Source of the DNA: Paenibacillus spongiae
Lineage (GTDB): Bacteria > Bacillota > Bacilli > Paenibacillales > Paenibacillaceae
Assembly (NCBI RefSeq): GCF_024734895.1
Contig: NZ_CP091430.1
Span: forward strand, 2,870,501-2,934,500
Direction of reading: 5' to 3'
DNA: 64,000 nt
Shown: positions 52,045-60,955 of the stretch, piece by piece
Layout: each line of letters starts with the position of its first letter
Position numbering within the stretch: the first letter of the stretch is position 1
The notes under the pieces: generated by a model
What the model saw: the letters and a program-made list of their open reading frames with translations, nothing else
What the model was told of the DNA's origin: nothing
Databases searched by the model: none
Program-made: the position numbers and the translations under genes

Positions 52045-53673
52045 ATGAGGAGAATCTTCTTGATGCTCACATCGGTACTATTCATTGCAGTAATCTTTCT
52101 AACCAGCTGCAGCAGTAACTCGAACAACGGCAGCGGTTCGGAAGCACTGTCCGATGAGGATCTGAAGAAGTACGAGAACATCGATTGGAACAGTGATGAG
52201 ATTGCGTGGAAGAAGGCCACATCGCCGGTTACGTTCACCGCTTATCTGGATTTCGATTGGTACCCGATTGACACTTGGGGCAAGGATGACGTATCGAAGG
52301 AAATAACGAAGCGAACCGGCGTATCGCTGGAAGTAACGAAGAGCTCCGATCCGAAGCAGCTTCAGGTGCTTGTTGCCGCCGATGAGCTGCCGGATCTGAT
52401 CTTCACGGATAAACAGGTGGAGCGGTTCTACAACTCCGACCTGGTGTGGGCGTGGGATGAGCTGATCAAGAAGTATGCGCCGGAATTCATGCATCTGATC
52501 GATCCTGTGGAAATTGTCAATAATACGGCGGATGACGGCCACTTCTACACGTTGAAAACGCACTATAACAATGAACAGGCATGGGCAGATCCGCGCAATC
52601 TTCCGTCGCCGGGGGATCCCGGTTTCTATGTTCGCGAGGATATCCTGAATGAGCTGGGCAACCCGGACTTGAATTCCTTCGAAGACGTGCTCAACATTTT
52701 TAGAATGGTGAAGGAAAAATATCCGGATATGATCGTTTACCAGCCGCACCCGACATGGACCAGCGCGTTCATGGATTTTCTTGGCTTGAGGTCGGCGAAC
52801 CCTTATGAGGATGAACAGGGCAATGTCCGCTTCGGCTTTATGCATCCGGATTTTGAGGAATATTTCAAGTTTATGAATCAGCTGTACCGTGAGGGGTACT
52901 TAAGCGCGGAGAGCTTCGCCTATAAGCCGGAGCAGTTCTTCCAAATCGTCCGCAGCGGCAAAGTGTTTGCAGCCTCTTATAACTCGGGGCTGGCTGACGA
53001 AACGAATAAAATCTTTGATGAAAGCGGTGTCAAAGGCCGCTTCGTCCCCGTCACCAAAGCGCTCACGTACAAAGGGGAGGACAAACTGAAAATTGTCGAT
53101 TCCTCGGTCGGCTGGGCAAGCTTGTTTATCTCCAAGAAAGTAAAGGATCCGGCAAGGGCCATAAAATATATGCAATTTCTGAAGAGCCCCGAAGGCGACA
53201 TGCTGACCCAATGGGGAATCGAGAACGTGCACTATAAGTTGAACGACGACGGCCTGCTCCAACGCTCGGAAGATTTCTACAACAAGAAAGTCACCGAGAC
53301 CGGCATCGGCCCGTGGTACTTCCAGGCCAGCGGCCTTGGGGAAGGCGTAGCCGTCTCTTCCGGCGCTTTGAACAGCAAGTATCACAGCGGCGTGGAGCTG
53401 CTCAAGTTTAGAAAAACCCGCTACGTGCGGAATCCGGCGCTTTCGTCCACGAAGCCCCAGGCCGATACGGACGAATTCAATATCAATGTGAAGCTAACGG
53501 AGCTCTACACGAACTCACAGGTTAACATTATTACGGCGCCCAACGAGGATGAAGCCATGTCCAGATATAAGAAGATGCTCGACGACGCGAAGAAGATCGG
53601 CGTCGAGAAGCTGGAGAAATATATGACAGAACGTTATCAGAAAGCCAAAGAGAAGTATGACGCCGTAGAGTAA
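52045..53673 (+). CDS. extracellular solute-binding lipoprotein (LplA-type)
   Basis: A 542-residue lipoprotein (lipobox LTSC, Cys22) of the long family-1 type typical for Paenibacillus oligosaccharide or peptide-like sugar importers. The binding domain includes KEITKRTGVSLEVTKSSDPKQ and LPDLIFTD. GGGAGGA precedes ATG 52045; the longer frame from 51961 has no signal-peptide logic. Two permease genes follow. No ATPase is encoded nearby, so a shared MsmX-like ATPase probably powers the system (established for related importers). Confidence 0.9.
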   Translation: MRRIFLMLTSVLFIAVIFLTSCSSNSNNGSGSEALSDEDLKKYENIDWNSDEIAWKKATSPVTFTAYLDFDWYPIDTWGKDDVSKEITKRTGVSLEVTKSSDPKQLQVLVAADELPDLIFTDKQVERFYNSDLVWAWDELIKKYAPEFMHLIDPVEIVNNTADDGHFYTLKTHYNNEQAWADPRNLPSPGDPGFYVREDILNELGNPDLNSFEDVLNIFRMVKEKYPDMIVYQPHPTWTSAFMDFLGLRSANPYEDEQGNVRFGFMHPDFEEYFKFMNQLYREGYLSAESFAYKPEQFFQIVRSGKVFAASYNSGLADETNKIFDESGVKGRFVPVTKALTYKGEDKLKIVDSSVGWASLFISKKVKDPARAIKYMQFLKSPEGDMLTQWGIENVHYKLNDDGLLQRSEDFYNKKVTETGIGPWYFQASGLGEGVAVSSGALNSKYHSGVELLKFRKTRYVRNPALSSTKPQADTDEFNINVKLTELYTNSQVNIITAPNEDEAMSRYKKMLDDAKKIGVEKLEKYMTERYQKAKEKYDAVE

Positions 53674-53876
53674 TTTCATTGGGACCAGGCGTTTCAAAGC
53701 TGCAAGCCGGCAAGGGTGAGGGGCATCGACTTTCTTTGCCGATTGGCTGAAATGAATAAGAACAGAACTGAACGATAGTGAAGTACAAAGAGCGAAGCAG
53801 GAAGAATGATTCTGAAGAAGCGTCAGCGGTCGCCTTTGTTCCCGGATTTCAACCTAAAACCGCGATTCAAAGAAGT

Positions 53877-53920
53877 CCGGGAACAACAGCGATCGGAAGA
53901 ACATTCTGCCTGTGCAGCGG
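53877..53920. repeat. dispersed repeat, copy 3 of 3
   Basis: CCGGGAACAACAGCGATCGG followed by AAGAACATTCTGCCTG and TGCAGCGG, almost identical to the copy at 28214-28263. It lies in the leader between the binding-protein gene and the permease gene, upstream of the true start of the permease. Confidence 0.75.
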
Positions 53921-53963
53921 GCTGTTGCAAGCATTCCAATTGAATGAAAGGGGGGAGCGGCCG

Positions 53964-54899
53964 TTGCCGAATTTTTGGAGCCGTTTGAGAGGACAGCTGT
54001 TTTTTCAGATCTGCGCGCTAATGGGCATAGCTTTCCTGCTTGTATTTGCCTATACGCCGATGGTGGGCATCATCATCGCGTTCAAAAATTTCAAGCTATC
54101 TTCCGGCATACCCGGCTTCATCACGAGTGAATGGGTAGGGTTCAAGTGGTTCGCGGAATTTTATAACGACATCTATTTCTGGCAAATCATCCGCAATACC
54201 GTCGTGATGAGCCTGCTTAAGCTCGTCTTTACATTCCCGATTCCGATTCTCTTCGCATTGGTGCTGAACGAAGTGCGCAGACAGGCCATGAAGCGGTCCG
54301 TTCAGACGGTGAGTTACCTGCCGCACTTCATCTCCTGGATCGTCGTATCGGGAATGATCTTCTCGTTCTTCAACGAGCAGACGGGCGTCGTGAATCATTT
54401 TCTCGTGTCCACGGGGCTCGCGGACAAACCGATTTCCTTTCTATCCGATCCCGCTTATTTCTGGCCGATGGCGGTCTTAAGCGATATCTGGAAGGAGATG
54501 GGCTGGTGGACGATCATCTTCCTGGCTGCGATTGCGGGCGTCGATCCTGCACTCTACGAGGCTGCGGTCGTGGATGGCGCAAGCCGCATGCAGCGCATCT
54601 GGTTTATTACGCTTCCAACGATCAAGGGAACGATCATTATCGTGCTCATCTTGAGCATAGGCAATTTGTTCGGGGGCGGCCTGGGCGGCTCGAACTTCGA
54701 ACAATCCTATTTGCTCGGCAATCCGGTGAATAACGGAGTCTCCGAGATTCTGCAGACGTATACGTTAAAGATGGGGCTGGCACAGGGGAGATATTCCTAT
54801 GCAACGGCCATCGGGCTCATTCAATCGGTCATCTCGCTTATGCTCATCTACTTAAGCAATTATTTCTCGAAACGATTCTCGGGTATCGGGTTATTCTGA
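53964..54899 (+). CDS. ABC importer permease (LplB/UgpA-like)
   Basis: A 311-residue permease with six hydrophobic segments. The binding-protein-dependent transport signature is seen as EAAVVDGASRMQRIWFITLPTI (EAA loop). The strong GGGGGGAG at 53949-53956 sets TTG 53964 as start, giving MPNFWSRLRGQLFF; the frame is open for another 62 codons upstream, but this part contains the dispersed repeat and is not coding. It pairs with the next gene. Confidence 0.92.
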   Translation: MPNFWSRLRGQLFFQICALMGIAFLLVFAYTPMVGIIIAFKNFKLSSGIPGFITSEWVGFKWFAEFYNDIYFWQIIRNTVVMSLLKLVFTFPIPILFALVLNEVRRQAMKRSVQTVSYLPHFISWIVVSGMIFSFFNEQTGVVNHFLVSTGLADKPISFLSDPAYFWPMAVLSDIWKEMGWWTIIFLAAIAGVDPALYEAAVVDGASRMQRIWFITLPTIKGTIIIVLILSIGNLFGGGLGGSNFEQSYLLGNPVNNGVSEILQTYTLKMGLAQGRYSYATAIGLIQSVISLMLIYLSNYFSKRFSGIGLF

Positions 54900-54912
54900 A
54901 GGGGGCTGCGCC

Positions 54913-55821
54913 ATGAAGGCAAATGGAATTAGACGAACGATGGAAGACAATGTCATTGATATCGTCATCTATGCCATCTTGATCGTTGTCTTCGTCATGA
55001 CCGTATATCCGTTCTATTATTCGCTGGTCATCTCATTCAACCACGGCATTGACGCGTCCCGGGGAGGGATCTACTTCTGGCCCCGCGTGTTTTCATTGGA
55101 TAACTACAAGGCGGTCTTCTCCAACCACGCGCTGCTGAACGGCTTTGGCATAACGATTTCCCGCACGGTAATCGGCACTTTCGCAACCCTGCTGTTTACC
55201 GGGCTGTTCGCATATAGTCTATCTTATAATAAATTGATGTTCCGGACGACTTACATCACGCTGTTGATCATTGCCATGTACTTCTCCGGCGGGCTCATTC
55301 CCTATTTCATCCTGCTGAAGAAGCTGCAGCTCATGAACACCTTCCTGGTGTACATTATCCCGCTGATGCTCAATGCATTCTTTACGATAATCATGATGAG
55401 CTTCTTCAGGGAGCTTCCCCACGAATTGAAGGAATCGGCGAAGATGGATGGCGCAAGCGAAATGAGGATTTACTTCAGCATCGTGATTCCGATCTCGGCC
55501 CCCGTGTTTGCGACGATTGCCTTATTCGCGGGAGTCGAGCACTGGAACAGCTGGTTCGATGCGGCCTTCTTCGTAACGGATAAAGATTTGAAAACGATTT
55601 CATTCATGCTGATGGAGCTCATTAATAAAGCGAATCTGACGGCTGTCCAGGGCGGCGGCGGCGATGTCGAACGCGCGGCAACTTATGCGGCGCAAACCTT
55701 CACGGCCGAGACGATCCGGATGGCCACCATGATCGTGGTCATCATTCCGATCATCTGCGTCTATCCGTTCCTGCAGCGCTATTTTGTAAAAGGTATCATG
55801 GTCGGTTCCATTAAAGGATAA
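54913..55821 (+). CDS. ABC importer permease (YtcP/LplC-like)
   Basis: A 302-residue permease with six hydrophobic segments; the EAA-type loop is ELKESAKMDGASEMRIYFSIVIPIS and the end reads YFVKGIMVGSIKG as in most partners of LplB-type permeases. GAAGGGGG precedes ATG 54913. It completes the importer with the lipoprotein and first permease. Confidence 0.92.
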   Translation: MKANGIRRTMEDNVIDIVIYAILIVVFVMTVYPFYYSLVISFNHGIDASRGGIYFWPRVFSLDNYKAVFSNHALLNGFGITISRTVIGTFATLLFTGLFAYSLSYNKLMFRTTYITLLIIAMYFSGGLIPYFILLKKLQLMNTFLVYIIPLMLNAFFTIIMMSFFRELPHELKESAKMDGASEMRIYFSIVIPISAPVFATIALFAGVEHWNSWFDAAFFVTDKDLKTISFMLMELINKANLTAVQGGGGDVERAATYAAQTFTAETIRMATMIVVIIPIICVYPFLQRYFVKGIMVGSIKG

Positions 55822-55848
55822 CGTTGATGAAGCAAGAGGAGGTTTCAG

Positions 55849-56964
55849 GTGGATCAGAACCATATTTACAGCCGGCTGGGGGTCCATCCGTTCATTAATG
55901 CGGCTGATTCCTATACGACCATTGGCGGATCGCGCATGCCGCCGGAAATTATCGAGGCGATGAGGCAGGCTGCCGAGCATTTCGTGGAGCTGGACGACCT
56001 GCATGACCGGATCGGCGAACGAATTGCGGCGCTAACCCGCAACGAAGCGGCAATGGTGACGAGCGGAGCGGCGGCCGGACTGGCTATTGCTGTCGCGGCA
56101 TGCATCGCCGGCGACGATCCGGTGAAGCGCCGGGCTTTTCCCCGTCTGAATGGTCTGCGCAATGAAGTCATCCTACATCGCTGCCAGCGGAACGGCTTCG
56201 ATCGGGCGGTGGCGCAGCTGGGCGTTACGTTCGCGGAAGTCGGGGGCGATGCGGGTACATCCGTCTGCGACCTGGAAGAAGCGATCGGTCCGCGCACCGC
56301 ATGCATCCTCTATTTCGATACGAGCGCCTTCATCCGCGGAGCGCTGCCGTTAGCCGAGGTGATCCGTATCGGCAGGCTTCACGGTATTCCGGTAATCGTG
56401 GACGCAGCGGCACAGCTGCCGCCTGTCGACAATCTGTGGAATTACACGCAGCAGGGCGCTGACCTCGTTATATTCTCCGGCGGGAAGACGCTTCAAGGGC
56501 CGCAATCGTCCGGGCTGATCGTCGGGCGCAGGGAGCTTGTCCGGATGTGCCGGATGCAGGCCGGACCTGCGTCTGATACCGTAGGGCGGCCGATGAAAGT
56601 AGGCAGAGAAGAGATGGCAGGTTTATTGGCGGCGATTGAGCGCTATCTGATGCAGGATCATGAAGCTTTGCGATGCCGTCATGAGCGGGTGGTGGAGACG
56701 TTCTGCCGCGAGCTCGCCTCTCTCGGTTACAAGGGTGTTCGCGAATACCCCGGACCGACAGGACAGGATTACGCATACGCGATGTTCGATATGCGCGGGG
56801 CGAGCCGCACGGCCGAGACTATTATGCGGCTTATGAAAGACGGCGATCCGGCCGTTCTGATCGGCTTGGCCAGAGACGGAACGGATCAATTCTTCTTAAA
56901 TCCGCTCCATGTGAAGGATGAGGAGATTCCGCTCATCATTGAGCGGTTCAAGGCGCTTGGGTAA
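55849..56964 (+). CDS. DgaE/SelA-like PLP-dependent ammonia-lyase
   Basis: A 371-residue pyridoxal-phosphate enzyme of fold type I. The Lys that binds PLP is in DLVIFSGGKTLQGPQSSGLIVGRREL, and the Asp of VIVDAAAQLPPVDN stabilises the ring. The N terminus INAADSYTTIGGSRMPPEI is typical of the DgaE family, which includes D-glucosaminate-6-phosphate ammonia-lyase. AGGAGG precedes GTG 55849. It ends the importer operon; with the divergently encoded amidohydrolase it suggests breakdown of an N-acylated amino compound. Confidence 0.88.
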   Translation: MDQNHIYSRLGVHPFINAADSYTTIGGSRMPPEIIEAMRQAAEHFVELDDLHDRIGERIAALTRNEAAMVTSGAAAGLAIAVAACIAGDDPVKRRAFPRLNGLRNEVILHRCQRNGFDRAVAQLGVTFAEVGGDAGTSVCDLEEAIGPRTACILYFDTSAFIRGALPLAEVIRIGRLHGIPVIVDAAAQLPPVDNLWNYTQQGADLVIFSGGKTLQGPQSSGLIVGRRELVRMCRMQAGPASDTVGRPMKVGREEMAGLLAAIERYLMQDHEALRCRHERVVETFCRELASLGYKGVREYPGPTGQDYAYAMFDMRGASRTAETIMRLMKDGDPAVLIGLARDGTDQFFLNPLHVKDEEIPLIIERFKALG

Positions 56965-57053
56965 CAGCTTAATCAGCAACGATCATCCTAGTTGCGCCGG
57001 CTTGACCATACCGTTTATCGAATAACGGACAGCTGAATGAGCTGCAGTTATCG

Positions 57054-57083
57054 AGAGTCAGGCGTTATCCCGCCTGACTCTTT
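57054..57083 (+). terminator. terminator of the PLP-enzyme operon
   Basis: AGAGTCAGGCG (57054-57064) pairs perfectly with CGCCTGACTCT (57071-57081), followed by T. Confidence 0.88.
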
Positions 57084-57350
57084 GCTCTGTTTGCAGCGAC
57101 GCTTTCCAATCCTTTAGTGCAGATTTTGTCCGATCATATTGTTCGTGCCCTGATCCAGAATATTGGCGCTGTGGAGCGCAATGAAGATATGGGAATGCAA
57201 GACGGGCCATAATCGCCGAGGATTGGGTGAAATTCCATGAGAACGATCAGGATTCTGAGGGAGCTAGATCGTCCGATGCTTTATATTTTCCACGATCCGA
57301 AGCGGGAACGAAGTCATGGACGGAGCGGCAAGCTGCTATGGGGGCGGAGC

Positions 57351-57491
57351 TCCATACAATTGCACGAGCGCCTCGGATTCAAGCAGGAAGGCCGTATACG
57401 GAATATGATCTATACCAACGGGCAGCATTACGATGAGTAAATATACGGTTTGTTGAAAAGCGAATACGAGGAATATGGTCATACACAATAG
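57351..57491 (+). pseudogene. C-terminal remnant of a GNAT acetyltransferase
   Basis: The frame reads SIQLHERLGFKQEGRIRNMI, YTNGQHYDE, then TAA, then IYGLLKSEYEEYGHTQ and TAG. This is the C-terminal end of a RimJ/L-like or phosphinothricin-type GNAT protein with a premature TAA where a Leu codon is expected. The acetyl-CoA site and the N-terminal half are missing. The region 56965-57350 holds the preceding terminator and nothing else supported. Confidence 0.7.
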
Positions 57492-57740
57492 CTCCTTTAC
57501 GGATTTCTCGTGTAACTTTCCTGGATCATAGTCTTCAGTATCTGGCGTAAAACGGGCCCCGATCCATATCGACAGTAATCCGAATAGATCATCGAGTTTA
57601 TCGTAATCGCAATGTCGCTCTACGATTACCGTAACGTTTGACAATCCGTTCATTAGAACTTATCGTAATGAGATCACATGGAGAACGGGGATCGGGATGG
57701 AGGTCTTCGGACAGCTTGTACAGTATTAGGAGCGATACAG

Positions 57741-58475
57741 ATGAATCGGGAGAATGTGCAGCAGGAATCAACGGGAATACAGGATTCGGAAGAAGGTTTT
57801 TGGCAAGGGGTAAAGGATTGCGTCCCAACATTGCTTGGTTATCTCAGCATAGGATTCGCCGCGGGCGTCGTGGAGAAAACAGCGGGACTAAACGTGATCG
57901 AAATTGCCTTGATCAGCTTATTGTTATATGCGGGGTCGGCTCAGTTTATCGTATCGGGCATGCTTGCGGCAAGCAGTTCAAGTATGGCGATCATAACGAC
58001 GGTGTTATTCGTGAATTTGCGGCATTTGCTGCTGAGTGCGGCCTTATCGCCGTATTTCCGCCATCTCAGCCCGCTTAAAAATATGTTAATCGGCTCGCTG
58101 CTTACCGATGAGACATTTGGCGTTGCCATCAACGAAACGGCGAACAAGAAACGGATCAGCGAGAAGTGGATGCATGGCTTGAACCTAACCGCCTATTTGA
58201 ATTGGTTCGCGGCTAATATGGCCGGTGCCTTCTTCGGTCAATGGCTGACCAATCCGGAGAAATACGGCTTGGACTTTGCCCTGCCTGCGATGTTTATCGG
58301 TCTGCTTGCACTCGCGATGGCAAGCCGGAACAATCTCCGGCTCGATATCGTGGTAGCGATATCGGCTGTCGTAATCGTCGTTGGCGTGGGCATGTTATTG
58401 TCGGGCAGTATGGCCGTCATAGCGGCAACTGTAATCGCGGCAACGATAGGAATGGTGATGGATAAATGGAAGTAA
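57741..58475 (+). CDS. azlC: AzlC-family branched-chain amino acid exporter subunit
   Basis: A 244-residue membrane protein with about seven hydrophobic segments. The family signature is GVKDCVPTLLGYLSIGFAAGVV and then LLYAGSAQFIVSGML, with FVNLRHLLLSAALSPYFRHL and LTDETFGVAI. Together with AzlD it exports branched-chain amino acids or analogues. TAGGAGCG precedes ATG 57741. The stop region overlaps the AzlD gene by ten bases. No Lrp-type regulator is adjacent. Confidence 0.93.
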   Translation: MNRENVQQESTGIQDSEEGFWQGVKDCVPTLLGYLSIGFAAGVVEKTAGLNVIEIALISLLLYAGSAQFIVSGMLAASSSSMAIITTVLFVNLRHLLLSAALSPYFRHLSPLKNMLIGSLLTDETFGVAINETANKKRISEKWMHGLNLTAYLNWFAANMAGAFFGQWLTNPEKYGLDFALPAMFIGLLALAMASRNNLRLDIVVAISAVVIVVGVGMLLSGSMAVIAATVIAATIGMVMDKWK

Positions 58476-58792
58476 GATGGGATATTCTCGTTATTATATT
58501 CGGAACGGCGATCGTAACTTTTATACCAAGGGTTCTGCCGCTGATGGCGCTCAGCCGAATCGAACTGCCGGATTGGGGGCTGCGCTGGCTCAAATACGTT
58601 CCGATCTCGGTCATGGCTGCCCTAGTCGGACAGGAGTTGTTTACGCATAACGGGGACATTGCTTCTCTGGCAAGCAATTTGAAGCTCTTTGCCGCCCTGC
58701 CGACGCTGCTAGTTGCCGTCAAGACACGAAGTCTGTTGATGACCGTCATAACGGGCATCGTGAGCATGATGCTGCTGCGTCTCTTTTTTTAG
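58466..58792 (+). CDS. azlD: AzlD-family branched-chain amino acid exporter subunit
   Basis: A 108-residue protein with three to four hydrophobic segments. FGTAIVTFIPRVLPLMALSRIELPDWGLRWLKYVPISVMAALVGQEL matches AzlD. It overlaps the end of azlC by ten bases, which indicates a coupled pair, and a terminator follows. Confidence 0.92.
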   Translation: MEVRWDILVIIFGTAIVTFIPRVLPLMALSRIELPDWGLRWLKYVPISVMAALVGQELFTHNGDIASLASNLKLFAALPTLLVAVKTRSLLMTVITGIVSMMLLRLFF

Positions 58793-58834
58793 GCTCTTTT
58801 CGATCGTATTGTTGCTTCAAATAAATGCGTTTTT

Positions 58835-58873
58835 CATAATAAAACCCACCAATCAATGGCGGGTTTTATTATG
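58835..58873 (+). terminator. terminator of azlCD
   Basis: CATAATAAAACCC (58835-58847) pairs with GGGTTTTATTATG (58861-58873). Confidence 0.85.
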
Positions 58874-59629
58874 TTATTCGTATCGTTCCAGTTAACCGAT
58901 TGATTTCAAATGTTCAACTGATGCAAAGTCTACCATTTTATACTTTCCGTTTCGATAAACTAGTGTTGTTATCGAACATTCGGGAACCAGCTCGCTATTA
59001 CAAACGTTCACCTGATTGCTTTGCTGAATCGCCTACGGGTGGTATATATTCGGGTATACCGCTCCCACATTGCAACAAATTCATCAAATGTTTGTCCAGG
59101 CAGGCCCCCCCAATTAGCACGTTCCCGCAAACGACTATCCACAAAGCTTAAGAGCAAGGCGCTATCAAACGACGTTTGATGGTAATGCTTCCTGGTAAAA
59201 CCGGGCAATCGGAGGAGGATCGAATCTCGTCCTGTTCTCACTTCGAACGATTCGAGCTATACGTCAGAATTTGTCATCGATGGGGGTCTGGGCGCTCAGT
59301 AAAAAGCAGGTGGATGACGTGGGTCGTCTCTCGGGGGAGTAATAGGCCCGGGGCGGCCTTTTTCGTTTGACGGGAAAAATAAGTTTGACAGAAAGGCCTT
59401 TTTGTACTAATTAATTGGTAAAAAAATAAACGAGGTACGATATGGTCAGACTCAAAGATCAGGACATCGGTTCCTCCAATCGCAAGGATCAGAAACGCCC
59501 CCGTTAATTGAGTATATACCTTCACAAGAAATTATAATTTTCTCTGAAAGCAGGTTTGTAGGTGCGTACCTCGGCCAATGAAGAAGCAGAACGGCAGGAA
59601 AGTAAGAGAAGCGGCACCTTTTAAATTGA
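58874..59629. other. 756-base gap without a supported gene
   Basis: A minus-strand frame at 59008-59241 has some protein character (FVDSRLRERANWGGLPG) but no start signal and no family. A G+C-rich hairpin AGGCC/GGCCT with T run lies near 59345-59367. The stretch probably consists of decayed sequence at the border to the A+T-rich region. Confidence 0.4.
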
Positions 59630-59827
59630 ATGAGCTCGAAACTCGAATTAACGATTTATATTGATAAATGCGTTATTGAATTATTTGCAAATGACCGTCA
59701 GGCCATCGCAAGGCGGGTTTACCCGAAACGATTGGATAGCACAGGTGTCTACCTCTTCTGTGAAGGCGGCGATGCTGCATTGGATATGATTAAAACTTGG
59801 GAAATGATGCCTTCAAATCGTTATTGA
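59630..59827 (+). pseudogene. C-terminal remnant of a GH32 beta-fructosidase
   Basis: The frame holds LELTIYIDKCVIELFANDRQ, RVYPKRLDSTGVYLF and IKTWEMMPSNRY, which matches the C-terminal beta-sandwich of sucrose/levan-cleaving GH32 enzymes (VDRSVIEVF and the final WEM). Nothing of the five-bladed catalytic domain lies upstream, so about 85 percent of the gene is lost. It sits beside LacI-type sugar regulators. Confidence 0.75.
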
Positions 59828-59948
59828 TAAGAAGAATATTGCATTCCTGAAGATAGGAATGGATACAGCCAGTTTGCCGCGCTGAACCTCTGTCCCAAAC
59901 AACGAAGTGCACCCATTGGATGCCCTTTAAGTTCGTCTTTTGTTGTTA

Positions 59949-60935
59949 TTATTGTCGATATATATTTTTGACAGAGTTTCTTGCAATTAATACGGGTTCG
60001 AGCTTTATGGTGGAAAGTTGATGCTCTTGCTTATCTGTATTCAATTTTTTAAAAAGTGTCGAAGTAATATGTTGACTTAGTCTTTCGATCGAATGACTTA
60101 CTACTGTAATGTCGTTTAAAGAAATCCATTCATTGTCATCATACATTATGATACTTAAATCTTTAGGTACGTTTCGATTCAAGTTTTCGCATATTTTCAG
60201 GATGTATGAAGAAATCACGTTATTTCCCGAGATGATTGCACTGGGATTTCTAGTTTTTATGGCTTTTGATAAATTATCTTGAAATTCAAACCCTACTGGC
60301 AGAATAATTATATTATTGGGATCAAATGGGAGGTTGCTTTCTAACAGGGCTCTTTGATAGCCATTAATTTTTACTCCGTTGGGTTGATCCGTCATGATGA
60401 TCTGGGTATGGCCGTGATCAATTAGATGTTTGGTTGCCATATAAGCGCCATATTCATCATCATTAACAATGGAATCCAAATAATCAAACAAGTTTCTATA
60501 GGTCTGGATAATGAGAATATTCTGGTCCCTTAATTTGTCGATAAAATCTTTATTTGTGCGCGATGACGGCGTGAATATAATTCCGTCCACTCTGGATGCC
60601 GAGAGCAGTTTGAGACATTCCAGTTCTCGTTCAGGATCTTCATTGCTAAAAGTTATGAGCAAGCGATAACCTGCTTTTTTTATCTCGTTCTCAACAAATT
60701 TCGTGATTTGAATGTAGAAGCTATTCTCAATATCAGTAATAATGATGCCAATTGTATGGCTCTTATTGCTTTTTAAGCTTTTTGCCATATGGTTGGGAGT
60801 GTAGCCAAGTTTAGAGGCAGCTGCGAGAACTTTGTTCTTTTTTTCTTTACTGATATAAACATCTTCGCGAAAAGCGCGGGAAACTGTGGAAACGGAAACA
60901 TTGGCAAATTTTGCTACATCGCGACTTGTAATCAT
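59949..60935 (-). CDS. LacI-family transcriptional regulator
   Basis: A 328-residue regulator. The DNA-binding head reads ITSRDVAKFANVSVSTVSRAFREDVYIS and the hinge AASKLGYTPNHMAKSLKSNKSHTIGII, then a periplasmic-binding-protein-like effector domain. GAGGTG upstream fits ATG 60935 better than the GTG at 60944. It lies 20 bases after a second LacI gene to which it is closely related, a likely tandem duplication. Its composition is A+T-rich compared with genes before 59 kb. Confidence 0.9.
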   Translation of the reverse strand: MITSRDVAKFANVSVSTVSRAFREDVYISKEKKNKVLAAASKLGYTPNHMAKSLKSNKSHTIGIIITDIENSFYIQITKFVENEIKKAGYRLLITFSNEDPERELECLKLLSASRVDGIIFTPSSRTNKDFIDKLRDQNILIIQTYRNLFDYLDSIVNDDEYGAYMATKHLIDHGHTQIIMTDQPNGVKINGYQRALLESNLPFDPNNIIILPVGFEFQDNLSKAIKTRNPSAIISGNNVISSYILKICENLNRNVPKDLSIIMYDDNEWISLNDITVVSHSIERLSQHITSTLFKKLNTDKQEHQLSTIKLEPVLIARNSVKNIYRQ

Positions 60936-60955
60936 ATCATTCACCTCAATAATCT

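Noticed and set aside
53778..53963. N-terminal extension of the permease gene
   Set aside because: The stretch contains the dispersed repeat and no protein features; a strong ribosome binding site sets the start at 53964.
57492..57653. Minus-strand frame beginning MNGLSNVTVIVERH upstream of azlC
   Set aside because: It looks partly protein-like but lacks a ribosome binding site, is not recognised, and its continuation lies antisense to the GNAT remnant.
59008..59241. Minus-strand frame of 77 codons after azlCD
   Set aside because: No start signal, no family and no context; treated as decayed sequence.
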